Source of the DNA: Cladosporium sp. IMV 00045
Lineage: Eukaryota > Ascomycota > Dothideomycetes > Cladosporiales > Cladosporiaceae
DNA: 17,669 nt
Assembly: GCA_001931905.2 (NCBI GenBank)
Contig: MSJI02000512.1
Location: 21,239 to 38,907, forward strand
Direction of reading: 5' to 3'
The notes beneath the pieces are model-generated. The model saw only the letters and a list, made by a program, of their open reading frames with translations. It did no database searches and had not been told where the DNA came from. A program made the translations under genes and the position numbers. Of this stretch, positions 9,796-17,669 are shown one piece after another (position 1 is the stretch's first letter; each line of letters opens with the position of its first letter).

Positions 9796-9839
9796 CTAGG
9801 TACCTTCTGACTGTTATGACAACACCGTCAGGTACCTAG
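9796..9839. repeat. Inverted repeat built on CTAGGTACCT
   Basis: CTAGGTACCT at 9796-9805 is matched by its reverse complement AGGTACCTAG at 9830-9839. TGAC at 9808-9811 and GTCA at 9827-9830 extend the possible stem past a 2-nt bulge, leaving a loop of about 15 nt. The arms hold the self-complementary GGTACC. There is no linked gene. Confidence 0.75.
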
Positions 9840-10823
9840 CTACAGCTAGGAAATCGATCGTATCTGACGCGTGGAAAATAAACACCGAAGCTGGGCGTGA
9901 TGGCGACTGCAGGGTCGGTCCATGTTCGAGCCCTGGACCGGAGAGGCAGCCATACTCGCCATAGTAGAGATAGATGAAATGCTCGCGCGATCAGACGGCC
10001 GCACGGCACATTCCCCAACATGTCGGGCCTGGGGCGCTGAGCACGAGCAGAGGCTTCTCGAGGCTAACAATCGTATGAAAGCTGCGAGTGGATGGAAGAG
10101 TTGTGTAGGAGCTGGGAGCTGGTCAATGCCGCCACGCACACGCCTCTGAAGGTCACGCACGTCTCTGCGCTACCACGACTGCCACCATCGCCGTTCGCCG
10201 ACGCGATCCACAAACGCGCGCACATAAAGGCGAGTGTAGTGTCCGTGCCGTGCGTGCGGCTATTGTGATCTAGCAATTCCTTAGCCTGCAGGCTGTGGCC
10301 TGCACCGCGAGCACAGCAAGACGAGGGACTGCTCTCTTCTCGTCTCGAACATTGACTGGGGGTCCACGGCCCGCCGTCTCCTCCAACTGGAGCGAGCCAT
10401 TGAATAAATTGGGGACGCGCAGGGTGAGGCGATTGGACGCAGGCGAGTGGATTTCTGATTGCGTTTGTGCCTACTGTACGTCGCCGCCCGGGTTGCTGCA
10501 GGTCGTCAGTCCTCTGTTTAGCTGCAGCCGTCCTTGAACCTGCAGATTCCGCCGTCTTCTTCACAGGCGTCATATTTTCCGCATCCCTGCAGTCTGTGTT
10601 TTCTTTCCTCTCGTGCTCCTCCCTTTTCGTCGTGTGCGCGCCTTCAACCATGCAATGAGGCCTGCCAGAAGACCTGTCGACCAACAACACCCGCAGACCA
10701 GTCCAGCCTACCTGGCATCACCCCAGTCACTCGCCGGCTCGTGCGTTCGGGCGCAGCTCCCATCGCTGCCGATTGACTTCAGACCCTTGCAGCGAGCGCG
10801 CGCCCAAAACCCGGGCTCGTTTA

Positions 10824-11261
10824 TGCTTCGAAGACCTCGCCCAACACTACAAGGCCCGAACGCCCCTCGGCACTGCGCACGCGTGCTGCTGCTCTTCTTC
10901 TTGTACGTCGGATCGACCTCATCCAGGACCTCTTTCGATTTTCATTCTTGCTCGATTTCTTTGGTGTAGCTGCTGAACGGGTGTTCGCAGCTGTAGACAG
11001 GCGCTTTTTGTGGGGGAAGCTTTTTGGTGTGCGCTGCCCGAGACATCAAACGACAACAACAAGCCGAGTCAACAACAAACACGTCAACATCGACATTCAC
11101 AACGGCAACCAGACGTGCACGGGAGCCCGAACTTCGACAGTCACCGCCCAACACTTCTCCTTCGTTTCACTCGTTCCAGATTTACTGCACATCATCACGT
11201 TCCGCCACTTCACTGCTCCATCATCGTTCCAGGCCTAAGGTCCTCTCATTCAGCATCCACC
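10824..11261 (+). promoter_or_regulatory. Long ATG-free leader/promoter of the 456-aa gene
   Basis: The last upstream ATG on this strand is at 10823-10825; the next is the start codon at 11262. From about 11040 the sequence is rich in CAA, CAAC and CATC, typical of fungal leaders, and the start sits in CACCATGG. The lack of ATG suggests that much of this stretch is transcribed 5' UTR. The transcription start is not evident. Confidence 0.5.
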
Positions 11262-12684
11262 ATGGCCTTCATTGATCACGGTCGCTCAGACTCATCCGAC
11301 ACCTCATCCACCGGCTCATCCTACCAGCACATCCTGGATCATGTGCTTACATACAATGCCGGCTATGAACTCCCTCTTCGCACAATGTACACGCTCAACA
11401 GCGCTCCTCGTGCTCAGCCTTTGCCACCTCGGCGTGGTACTCCCACTTCCAGCTCGAGCAGCTCGCCTACCTCTCCAGTCGTCAGCAACGCATGGCATGA
11501 CAGTTCGACGACAAACGTCTTCAACGAAAATCTCATGGCTCAAATGTCACACCTGCCCACACAGCCGACTTCATTGCCTCCAAGCTTCATCACATCTTTT
11601 CTTGGAAGATGCTTTCCGCCTGATCTCGTGTGCGTCGACTTTCCCCAGGCCTTGACTGGTCTGGACTACCTGAAAGACTTGGAGACGCGAAGACAGCGTG
11701 AGCTTGTCTATTCGCTTGGCCGCCTTCAAATTGACCCTGCTATCTTGGAGAATGAAGTTGAGCTGCGCCAACAGTATCCGGGTGTGGCTCGATGGAAGCG
11801 AAGCATCAAGGAGCGCGAGCACATCATTGAGTCTCAGTACACTGGACTCTATATTGGTCTGCGACGCTGGGTGAGTAGCTGTGTGCTAACAATGTCTCTC
11901 CACATACTAATAAGTAATCCAGATCCTGATCAACGAGCTTTCATTGACTCCCTTCAACAAGCACAACTGCGTGGCGATGCTTAACACCTTGTATCCTCCT
12001 TTCGCATCAGCACCTACATCTGTGCAACTTTCACAAAACATGCTCAAGAAGCAGAGAGACGGCTTTTTCAAGTACATTTCTGCCGTTGACAAGAGCGGAC
12101 CTCGTGTCTTGTCAGCCGTCATTAACCAAGGCATGGCTTCTGGCGACAACAACGGATGGGCACCGGTTGTTCGTCAGCTGCAGATGTACCTTCAGCTCGC
12201 CAATAGCATGATTAATGAATGCTGTGACGTCCACGATCTGGAAGACTTGGAACCGCTGAAGCAAATGCAAGCCAGGGGCAGGAATCTCAAAAAGGACTCC
12301 GGCATTTCCCTGAGCAGCTCTGATGCACGCCCAACGACCTCGGGCAGCACGACAACCACGAGCGAAGGACACCGCAGACCCAAAACCCCTTCGGGCGGCC
12401 GAGGCACAGCGCTAGAGAAGCTCGCACGAGGCCTCAAGACCATCGGTCGCAGCAGGACCGACGTGACGGAAATCAGCCCCAGAGAAGAGATGTTCACCAC
12501 ATCGCCGCAAAAGCAACCAAGCAAAGCACTTCGCAAAATGAAGAGCATGGGCAGCATTTCCGACCGCTCCCTGAAGTCCGCTCACGCGCAAGATTCCCCC
12601 ACGTTCGACGTGGAAGAAATGCGCCGCCACCGAATGGCATACGATCGAAAGCGAATGGCCAGCGGCCAGAGCTTGGAAATCTGA
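11262..12684 (+). CDS. Uncharacterised 456-aa protein, two exons
   Basis: Exons are 11262-11870 (203 codons) and 11923-12684 (253 aa plus TGA). The start CACCATGG is the only in-frame ATG after a long ATG-free leader. Residues 1-20 are Ser/Asp-rich. About 21-45 is a conserved-looking segment (YQHILDHVLTYNAGYELPLR). Residues 50-75 are a Pro/Ser linker. Roughly 105-300 form a helical core (GLDYLKDLETRRQRELVYSL, QYTGLYIGLRRW, then after the intron NELSLTPFNKHNCVAMLNTL and KKQRDGFFKYISAVDK). From about 300 the protein is Ser/Thr/Lys-rich and probably disordered, with a basic C-terminus (RRHRMAYDRKRM). I see no signal peptide, membrane segment or catalytic motif. It resembles conserved unnamed Pezizomycotina proteins from memory, which I cannot confirm here. 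No function is proposed. Confidence 0.88.
11871..11922 (+). other. Intron of the 456-aa gene (52 nt)
   Basis: The donor is TGG|GTGAGT and the acceptor AATCCAG|ATC, with a TACTAATAAG branch site about 15 nt before the acceptor. It falls in phase 0 between W203 and I204 and joins two frames with matching composition. Confidence 0.93.
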
Positions 12685-13432
12685 AAAGGTTTCACACGAA
12701 CACCAATCCACGACCTCTTTTCCTGGACTGTACGATTCTTTTGGTTTTCTTTTCTCTCTTTTGTTGCGATGATACCACGACCCTGCGCCGGACATTTTCG
12801 GCGCACCATGTTCTGTTTATGCCTTGACCTTTCTTTCTTTTCTTGTTTTCACTTATTGTCTACATATTTCCCTTTTTTTCTGATTTCAGGAGTTCACGGG
12901 CCGTCACGATGGCACAAACGGCAAAGGCGTTCACAATAATGAGGGAAAGCCCTCGCAGGCGGCTAAAAATTGTCTATTTTGGAATGGGACTCGGTAGCCA
13001 GGCATTTCGAAAGGCCAAAGGCTGGGGATGGCAAAGCGTGTAACGCTATGGCCACAAAAACTAAAAGGCTGCGATGAGGAAATTGGACGGTCCAATGGCG
13101 TTTTTTGGAAGGTGCTATGATGGATGGGGTTACGACAGGAGTCTGGTGCTTGATTGCAAGGGCTCAGGCTTTTTGGGCTTGTAGTGCAGAGCATGTCCTC
13201 TTTTTGAAAATCCACCGGTGGGAACGCCATGTTTCATCTACCACTAGACTACCGTGAATACGTGATTCACATCTCTGTGCTGTTAAATTATACACTGGGT
13301 AGTCTTGCTGACAATATCAAATGTCAAGCTTTGAGAACTCCACGCCCAGTCATCGAATATAGGGCGTGGGAGTCACACTTCCATCAATGACTGCCAGCTC
13401 TATATTACGCAGCATATAACCATTATCTCGCG
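12685..13432. other. Downstream region of the 456-aa gene
   Basis: This should hold the 3' UTR, rich in T up to about 12880. A polypyrimidine tract ending in TGATTTCAG at 12889 looks like a splice acceptor and is followed by a 35-codon open frame with coding-like composition (12890-12997). A 99-codon ATG frame on the minus strand (13230-12931) looks like chance. A strong hairpin lies at 13337-13373. No other gene is seen. Confidence 0.5.
13337..13373. repeat. Hairpin with 11 paired bases and one bulge
   Basis: ACTCCACGCCC (13337-13347) pairs with GGGCGTGGGAGT (13362-13373) with one unpaired base, around a 14-nt loop. It lies about 60 nt upstream of a TATAAAAG box. Confidence 0.75.
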
Positions 13433-13440
13433 TATAAAAG
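13433..13440 (+). promoter_or_regulatory. TATA box, probably for the PhzF-family gene
   Basis: TATAAAAG is followed by a C/A-rich leader-like stretch without any ATG until 13650. An AAG|GTAAAT donor at 13646 removes that first ATG if used. CTAAC at 14041 with CCAG at 14055-14058 could be the matching branch site and acceptor. After that there is no ATG until the PhzF start at 14121. The order fits a promoter with a 413-nt 5' UTR intron, but this is inferred from motifs alone. Confidence 0.4.
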
Positions 13441-14120
13441 CCTTCCCGATTTCACACAAAAACACCCATCTCGTCCAGATATCCATCAACAGCCCCAGTT
13501 GATCCCCATTTCAGCCCGGATATAAGAACCTCATTTCTTCAAAGCATTGGCCCAGCCCCTCCACACTCCCATCCCTCATTCCCCGGCACCCATCCCATCG
13601 ACCATCAACAGATCTACAGCACAGCGCAGATCTCCTCATCAAAAGGTAAATGCGGAATCCCATATCCCCCTCCAGGGCGCTCTCTGCCGCGTTGGGTAGT
13701 ATCGGCAGGGCAGAGAGGCACGGCACAGAGATAACCGTGTAAGCTATGCCGTGATGCGCGCGACGATCAACGCCGGCGCAGATCAAATTGAACCACCCAA
13801 CTTCCACTGTGGCGCTCGTCCCGGGGTCATGGGATCTTCACCGTGCTGGGCTGGCATTTGGCACACCTTCGCCTTGTGAAATGGCGTTGGGCGTCAAGAA
13901 ATATACTTCCTATCCTGACATCCGCACGCCAATAGCCACGAGAGATACTTTGACGGCTGTCTGAGGTCGTCGACGCTGCCAGCCTTCGCGGGTCCCTGTT
14001 GATACGGCATAGAGTTTCTGCACGTCTCTGAGACGGAAGGCTAACGTTTGATTGCCAGGCTCGCGGACGGAATAGCAAGCTTTCGACTCCCGAATTTCGA
14101 AACGGCAATTTCTGGAAACC

Positions 14121-15386
14121 ATGCCGCAGTTCTCGTTCGTGACGTGGATGTCTTTGGTGAGGAGCCTCTGTTTCTGTCATGTGATTTTTGAGGAGACGAG
14201 ACGGTGGCTGACTTATGTTTTAGTATGTGCCTAAGTTGCTTTCGTTCTTGTGGATGGGTTGGGATGCCCTGTAAATGGTTGTGACGAGGTTGTTCTCGGT
14301 CTCTCTGGCATCGGGTCTCTTGACGCCAGCTGCAAGGCCAAATCGACCTTGTTCCATTGCCAGGAGATGCCGGAGAAGCTACAGGCATGCCAACCTGGAA
14401 ATCATCCCTTTTCATCGGACATAGCAGATTGCGTCGAGACGAAACACCATCTCCCTCATCTCCCACAAACCAAAACCAGCTAACCCACACCCTCCTCCCA
14501 GACCCAGACGCGCTTCAAAGGCAACCCCCTAGCCATCATCACCATCCCCCCAAAACAAGACCCACCAACCTCGACCCTCCAAGCCATCGCGCGAGAATTC
14601 AACCTCTCCGAATCCGTCTTCCTCTACCTCGACGATGAAGACTCCACCACCCAAGCGAGCGCACCCGAATGGCGCGCCCGCATCTTCATGACAGATGCCG
14701 AGCTGCCCTTCGCCGGCCACCCGACCATCGGCACCGCATGCTACGTGCTCGGCACCCTTTCGCCGGGAAGCTCGAAGGGCCGCTTGCACCTGCCCGCCGG
14801 CACGGTGGAAGCCGAGTTCGACGGTAGTGCAGCGAAGGCTGCGATCCCGCACAATGTGCACTTGCACGTCGAGACGCCGTTTTCCGTCTCGGAGCTTGAG
14901 AAGTTGCAGCCGCGTCTGCAAGGCAGGGAGGTCCTGCAGATCGATACTGTGAGTCCCGTGCGAGGTATGAACTTCGTGTGCGTGGAGTTGCCGGATCTCG
15001 AGATGTTGGCGCTCGTGCAGTGTACGGGCGCCAGACCGGCGGCGAAGCTGGATAGTGAGTGGGATGTTGGGTTCGTCGGGGCGTTGTTCTATGTCAAGAC
15101 TGGTTCGGAGGACGAGGGTAGAAGGGTGAAGTTGAGAACCAGGATGATTGAGGGCGTGCTGGAGGATCCTGCCACGGGGAGTGCAGCGTGTGCTTTGGGT
15201 TCGTTTTTGAGTCTCAAGGGGAGGGTGAAGGAGGTTGCGTATGAGATGACGCAGGGAGTTGAGATGGGTAGGCAGAGCGATATTGGAGTGTCTGTCACGC
15301 TGAACGATGCTCTGGATGGGGTGGAGACGTTGACGCTCAGTGGGAGCTCTATCAAGGTCATGGAAGGCAAGGTGGACTTCGATTGA
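14121..15386 (+). CDS. PhzF-family (phenazine biosynthesis-like/isomerase-fold) protein with an unusual first exon
   Basis: The main exon 14502-15386 encodes 294 aa. It starts TQTRFKGNPLAII and carries family hallmarks: the catalytic-type Glu in NLSESVF, the FAGHPTIG motif and EDPATGSAA near the C-terminus. Length and the two repeated halves fit PhzF-fold enzymes (isomerase or epimerase-like); the substrate is unknown. The first exon is short: ATG at 14121 in AAACCATGC, reading MPQFSFVT, the expected first strand. The expected V-D-V-F then appears as GTGGATGTCTTT at 14144-14155, one base out of frame. In the ATG frame it reads WMSL, and exon 14121-14156 joins 14502 in frame across a 345-nt intron. 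The true protein is probably about 306 aa. A lost base, a decayed gene or another upstream exon could explain the mismatch. It is tail to tail with the myosin gene. Family call firm, 5' end uncertain. Confidence 0.85.
14157..14501 (+). other. Intron of the PhzF gene, possibly a nested twin intron
   Basis: As a simple intron it runs from G|GTGAGG to CTCCCAG|ACC with a CTAACCC branch near 14480. It also contains a complete shorter intron, 14157-14223, with GTGAGG, a GGCTGAC branch and TTTTAG. Removing that one places G14156 next to TATGTG and creates a new GTATGT donor, so the outer intron would be G14156 plus 14224-14501. Confidence 0.6.
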
Positions 15387-16154
15387 GTACGAAAGCTTCC
15401 AAGGTTGTTTGTACCTAGTTCTGTATTGCGCTACTACTTTCGTCCATTCTTCTCCAACGTCGATTGTTCCCCATAACAAACATCACTTCCTCGAGAAGTC
15501 GATCCTTGATCCAAAACGACTACCAACAACTCCTCTTTGCATTCTTCCTGCATCTAGTCACGCCCTATGACGCCCCCCAACCGTTTGCAAGATGTTGCTC
15601 ACCTGTCACCTTAAGGCCAGTCAAAGCCCAAAGAAGCACCACCCAAAAACCAACTAGCCCCAAGAGCACCGTTAGCTAACGAAATCGCCTACCTGTAAGA
15701 TCCTCAAGTTCGTTATTGAAAACAGGTGATAGCAGGACACTAAGACGACATTGAAGACCAAAAGAACGCCTCACATACCCTCAATTCAACCCATCTATCG
15801 TACGTCTCCTTAAAGTGAAAGAAAAAATTATAACAAGTCCCCACAGCTCAAACAGGATGCATTCCTGCTCCAATCACAATGACGAGCGGAAAGAAAGAAA
15901 AGAGAGAAAAATGCCACTCGAAAGATGCCATCAAGAGAAAAAGGGAAGAAAGTCGAATTACAAAAGTAGAAAACCCCAGTTCGGCAACAAGAAAGCCCTC
16001 GCTCGTCTCCTCCTCGGTTTCGCTCCTCTCTCCAAAAAAAAAAAACGCCGATTCCAGAAGAAAATGAAGAGGAGGAAAAAGGATCTCTGGACGAAATCCT
16101 CTCTATCGCACCGAAAAGGCACGCACCAAACAAAAACCATCACAGCCTCTGCGA
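15387..16154. other. Convergent intergenic region between the PhzF and myosin genes
   Basis: Both genes end into this 768-nt stretch, which should contain two 3' UTRs. It has a purine-rich tract (about 15885-15960) and a run of 12 A at 16034-16045. The long plus-strand frame here starts with GTG and is Lys/Arg-rich from simple sequence. I see no gene. Confidence 0.65.
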
Positions 16155-17669
16155 TCAACCCTCACCCTCATCCTCCTCGCTCAGCACCTCCCCATTCCCC
16201 TGATACCCGCCACTATGCCTACCACCAAACCCATTCATCCCCCTGGGCGCGCCGCCCAGATCGCCATCCTCCTCATGCCCATCGAGCTGTCCGCCCTCCC
16301 CGCCCTTGGCGTCGATCTGCTGCTGCAGCACGGCCTGCGCGCTGACGATTTCCGCCAGGCGCTTGAGGCGCGGCGTCTGCAGCCACGAGGGCGTATACGT
16401 CTCGAGCGCGGTGATGACGCGGGGCTCGGCGATCTCGTAGGGCCCGCTGTCTTCCATGTCGACGGCTTGCAGGAGCAGCACGTCGGATTTGGGGTCGGTG
16501 ACGCGCGAGGCGACGGCCTTCATGATTTCGCCGTTGATGGGCTGCTCGTAGTCGGCGACGAGGTATTGGTTTAGCAATTTTTGGATTTGGTTGGGGGTAA
16601 GCCTGGGAGGGGGATTGGTTAGTACGTATGTTTCATTGTTGGGGGGCAAGCGGTTTGAAACTTACATCCAGCAGATGTCCTGAATGATCTCGATGTCATT
16701 CAGCGTGGCCTTCTTCAACTGCAGCAGCTTGGTAGCTTGCATCAAGTGCTCGAGCTGCAATGTACCCTCGGGCATGTCGTGGCTCTTGCACCATTCCTCA
16801 ATCCTGGTAATGTTGTAGTTGATTTGCAGGCCTCTCTTCCAGCTGAGGAAATTCCTGCGCATGAGCAGATCGTTAAACGCCGTGACGCCAACAAGTCGCA
16901 GGAGCTCGGTGACGGTCTGTGTGATGATGGTGTCTTCAATGTAGAAAGCCTTCATCGCCTTGAAGACGTTGTTGAGGAGCGAGAGAAGGTTGTCCATGCT
17001 GAAGGCCGGGGCGTTCGATGATTGAAGAAGCTTGCCGAGGAAGCGGTTGTTCTCGTTGGTCACGAAACCGGGCAAGCTCTGGCTTTCAATGATGGCTGGT
17101 ACGATCATCTTTTGCAGCTTCTTCTTCAATACCTTCATCCAAGTGTGGTAGATGTTAAACTCCAGACTCTCGAGGTCGTGCTTGACGATTTCGAGCAGGC
17201 GGTCGTACTCGAAGTTGTCTGTCTTTTGCGCCTCGTACCAGTCCTCAGCCAGGAAGACGAATGAGAGCATCTCGTGCACGTTGCTGAGCCAGAAAGCACC
17301 GGGGTTAACGGCCTCATCGCCATCGTGCTGCATCACCTCCTGCTGGATGGACTGCATGACATTAGCGAGGAAGCGCTCGCTCTCCTTCACGAAACCGTTG
17401 TTCCACATCTCACTGGTGACCAGGTTGATGAGATAAGCCGGGAACAGCACTTCCTTGTCAGTGGGTGGTGGCGTCGAGCCTGGTGAAGGAATCTTGAGGT
17501 TTCTGATCAGACCCATAGTAACTTCGTCGTTCAATCCATCCTCATCGGCCAACAGGTTCTCGAGTTCCATCTCAACGCTCTCCTGCGCAGGGTTGAACGT
17601 AGATCCGGACAGGTTTTGGGTGTGGTTGGACGTCGCGCCGAAAGCCATCGACACTGGTCTGGGGTTGAA
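16155..17669 (-). CDS. myo5: Class V myosin, C-terminal globular tail (partial, 5' end outside window)
   Basis: Coding parts are 17669-16666 and 16602-16155, about 483 residues; the frame is open to the right edge, so the motor, IQ motifs and coiled coil lie outside. The tail carries cargo for actin-based transport of vesicles and organelles to the hyphal tip. Visible: an acidic segment (VEMELENLLADEDGLNDEV), then the helical globular tail (FPAYLINLVTSEMWNNGFVK, GAFWLSNVHEMLSFVFLAE) and the dilute (DIL) domain from about residue 225: NLLSLLNNVFKAMKAFYIED, RRNFLSWKRGLQINYNITRI, EEWCKSHDMPEG, QDICWM|LTPNQIQKLLNQY. The last 50 residues are Gly-rich and acidic, ending SEEDEGEG, and are probably disordered. 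Filamentous ascomycetes usually have one class V myosin. The family call is firm. Confidence 0.95.
16603..16665 (-). other. myo5: Intron of the myosin gene (63 nt)
   Basis: On the minus strand TGGAT|GTAAGT is the donor and CCTCCCAG|GCTTACC the acceptor, with a TACTAACC branch site in between. It splits the ATG codon of DICWM-LTPNQ within the DIL domain, and splicing restores the conserved order. Confidence 0.94.

Larger units (their letters stand above)
7022..10823. other. Long stretch without a convincing gene
   Basis: Over 3.8 kb I find no recognisable protein family, no consistent chain of exons and no tRNA or rRNA. The longer open frames mostly start with TTG, CTG or GTG. Three ATG-started frames are noted: 7595-7789 plus (64 aa), 7860-7621 minus (79 aa, on the same DNA) and 9580-9086 minus (164 aa, mixed third positions in its first half). 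None is persuasive. The left end should carry the promoter of the 6176-7021 gene and the right end that of the 11262 gene. Small inverted repeats and a (TGCAA)4 tract are listed separately. A non-coding RNA or a decayed gene remains possible. Confidence 0.5.

Noticed and set aside
9915..9942. tRNA-like T-arm: GGTCCATG, loop TTCGAGC, CCTGGACC
   Set aside because: The stem has a mismatch, and I find no matching A box, anticodon arm or acceptor stem at the right distances.
10064..10690. 208-codon minus-strand frame
   Set aside because: It starts with GTG, has low-information composition and no motif, and sits in DNA likely to be upstream of the 11262 gene.
12931..13230. 99-codon ATG-started minus-strand frame
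   Set aside because: Composition is unremarkable and no promoter, intron or family signal supports it; it lies behind the 456-aa gene.
14529..15479. 316-codon open frame on the minus strand opposite the PhzF gene
   Set aside because: It starts with TTG, is antisense to a recognised family and has the His/Arg/Leu-rich look of a shadow frame.
15815..16345. 176-codon plus-strand frame, Lys/Arg- and Pro-rich
   Set aside because: It starts with GTG, is built from purine-rich and A-run simple sequence, and overlaps the myosin coding end on the opposite strand.
1..17669. Transposon, CRISPR array, defence system, secondary-metabolite cluster or viral remnant
   Set aside because: I looked for transposase, reverse transcriptase, integrase, polyketide synthase or peptide synthetase motifs, direct repeat arrays and terminal repeats, and saw none. 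One PhzF-fold gene does not make a cluster.

Overview
The window is nuclear DNA of a filamentous ascomycete (Pezizomycotina; gene style suggests Dothideomycetes, which is a guess). Introns are short (52-64 nt in the three clearest cases) with GT..AG ends and CTAAC/CTGAC-like branch sites, starts are monocistronic ATGs, and codons favour C or G in third position. The proteins are fungal: a two-domain Tps2-type trehalose-phosphatase, a PYM exon-junction recycling factor, a class V myosin tail and a PhzF-fold enzyme.

Layout: 1-965 is gene-free DNA downstream of TPS2. TPS2 runs leftward (3951 to 966, one intron). A 764-nt intergenic region separates it from PYM, which runs rightward (4716-5357, no intron). 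Leftward follow a weak small ORF pair (5558-6023) and a small spliced gene of unknown function (7021 to 6176) whose coding signal switches frame inside. From about 7022 to 10823 I find no convincing gene, only small hairpins, short repeats and weak ORFs. An unnamed 456-aa protein gene runs rightward (11262-12684, one intron) behind a leader with no ATG for over 430 nt. A PhzF-family gene runs rightward (14121-15386) with an unusual 5' structure. It converges on the 3' end of a leftward class V myosin gene, which is cut by the right edge of the window.

The neighbours do not form a pathway: this is ordinary housekeeping gene order, and I see no gene cluster, transposon, CRISPR or defence system. 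The most interesting point is the start of the PhzF gene. The conserved D-V-F motif is present in the DNA but one base out of frame with the best ATG, and the intron behind it reads as a nested twin intron (stwintron) whose outer donor forms only after the inner intron is removed. Second is the frame-switching coiled-coil block in the small gene at 6176-7021. Either could reflect assembly indels, so both need read-level and cDNA checks.
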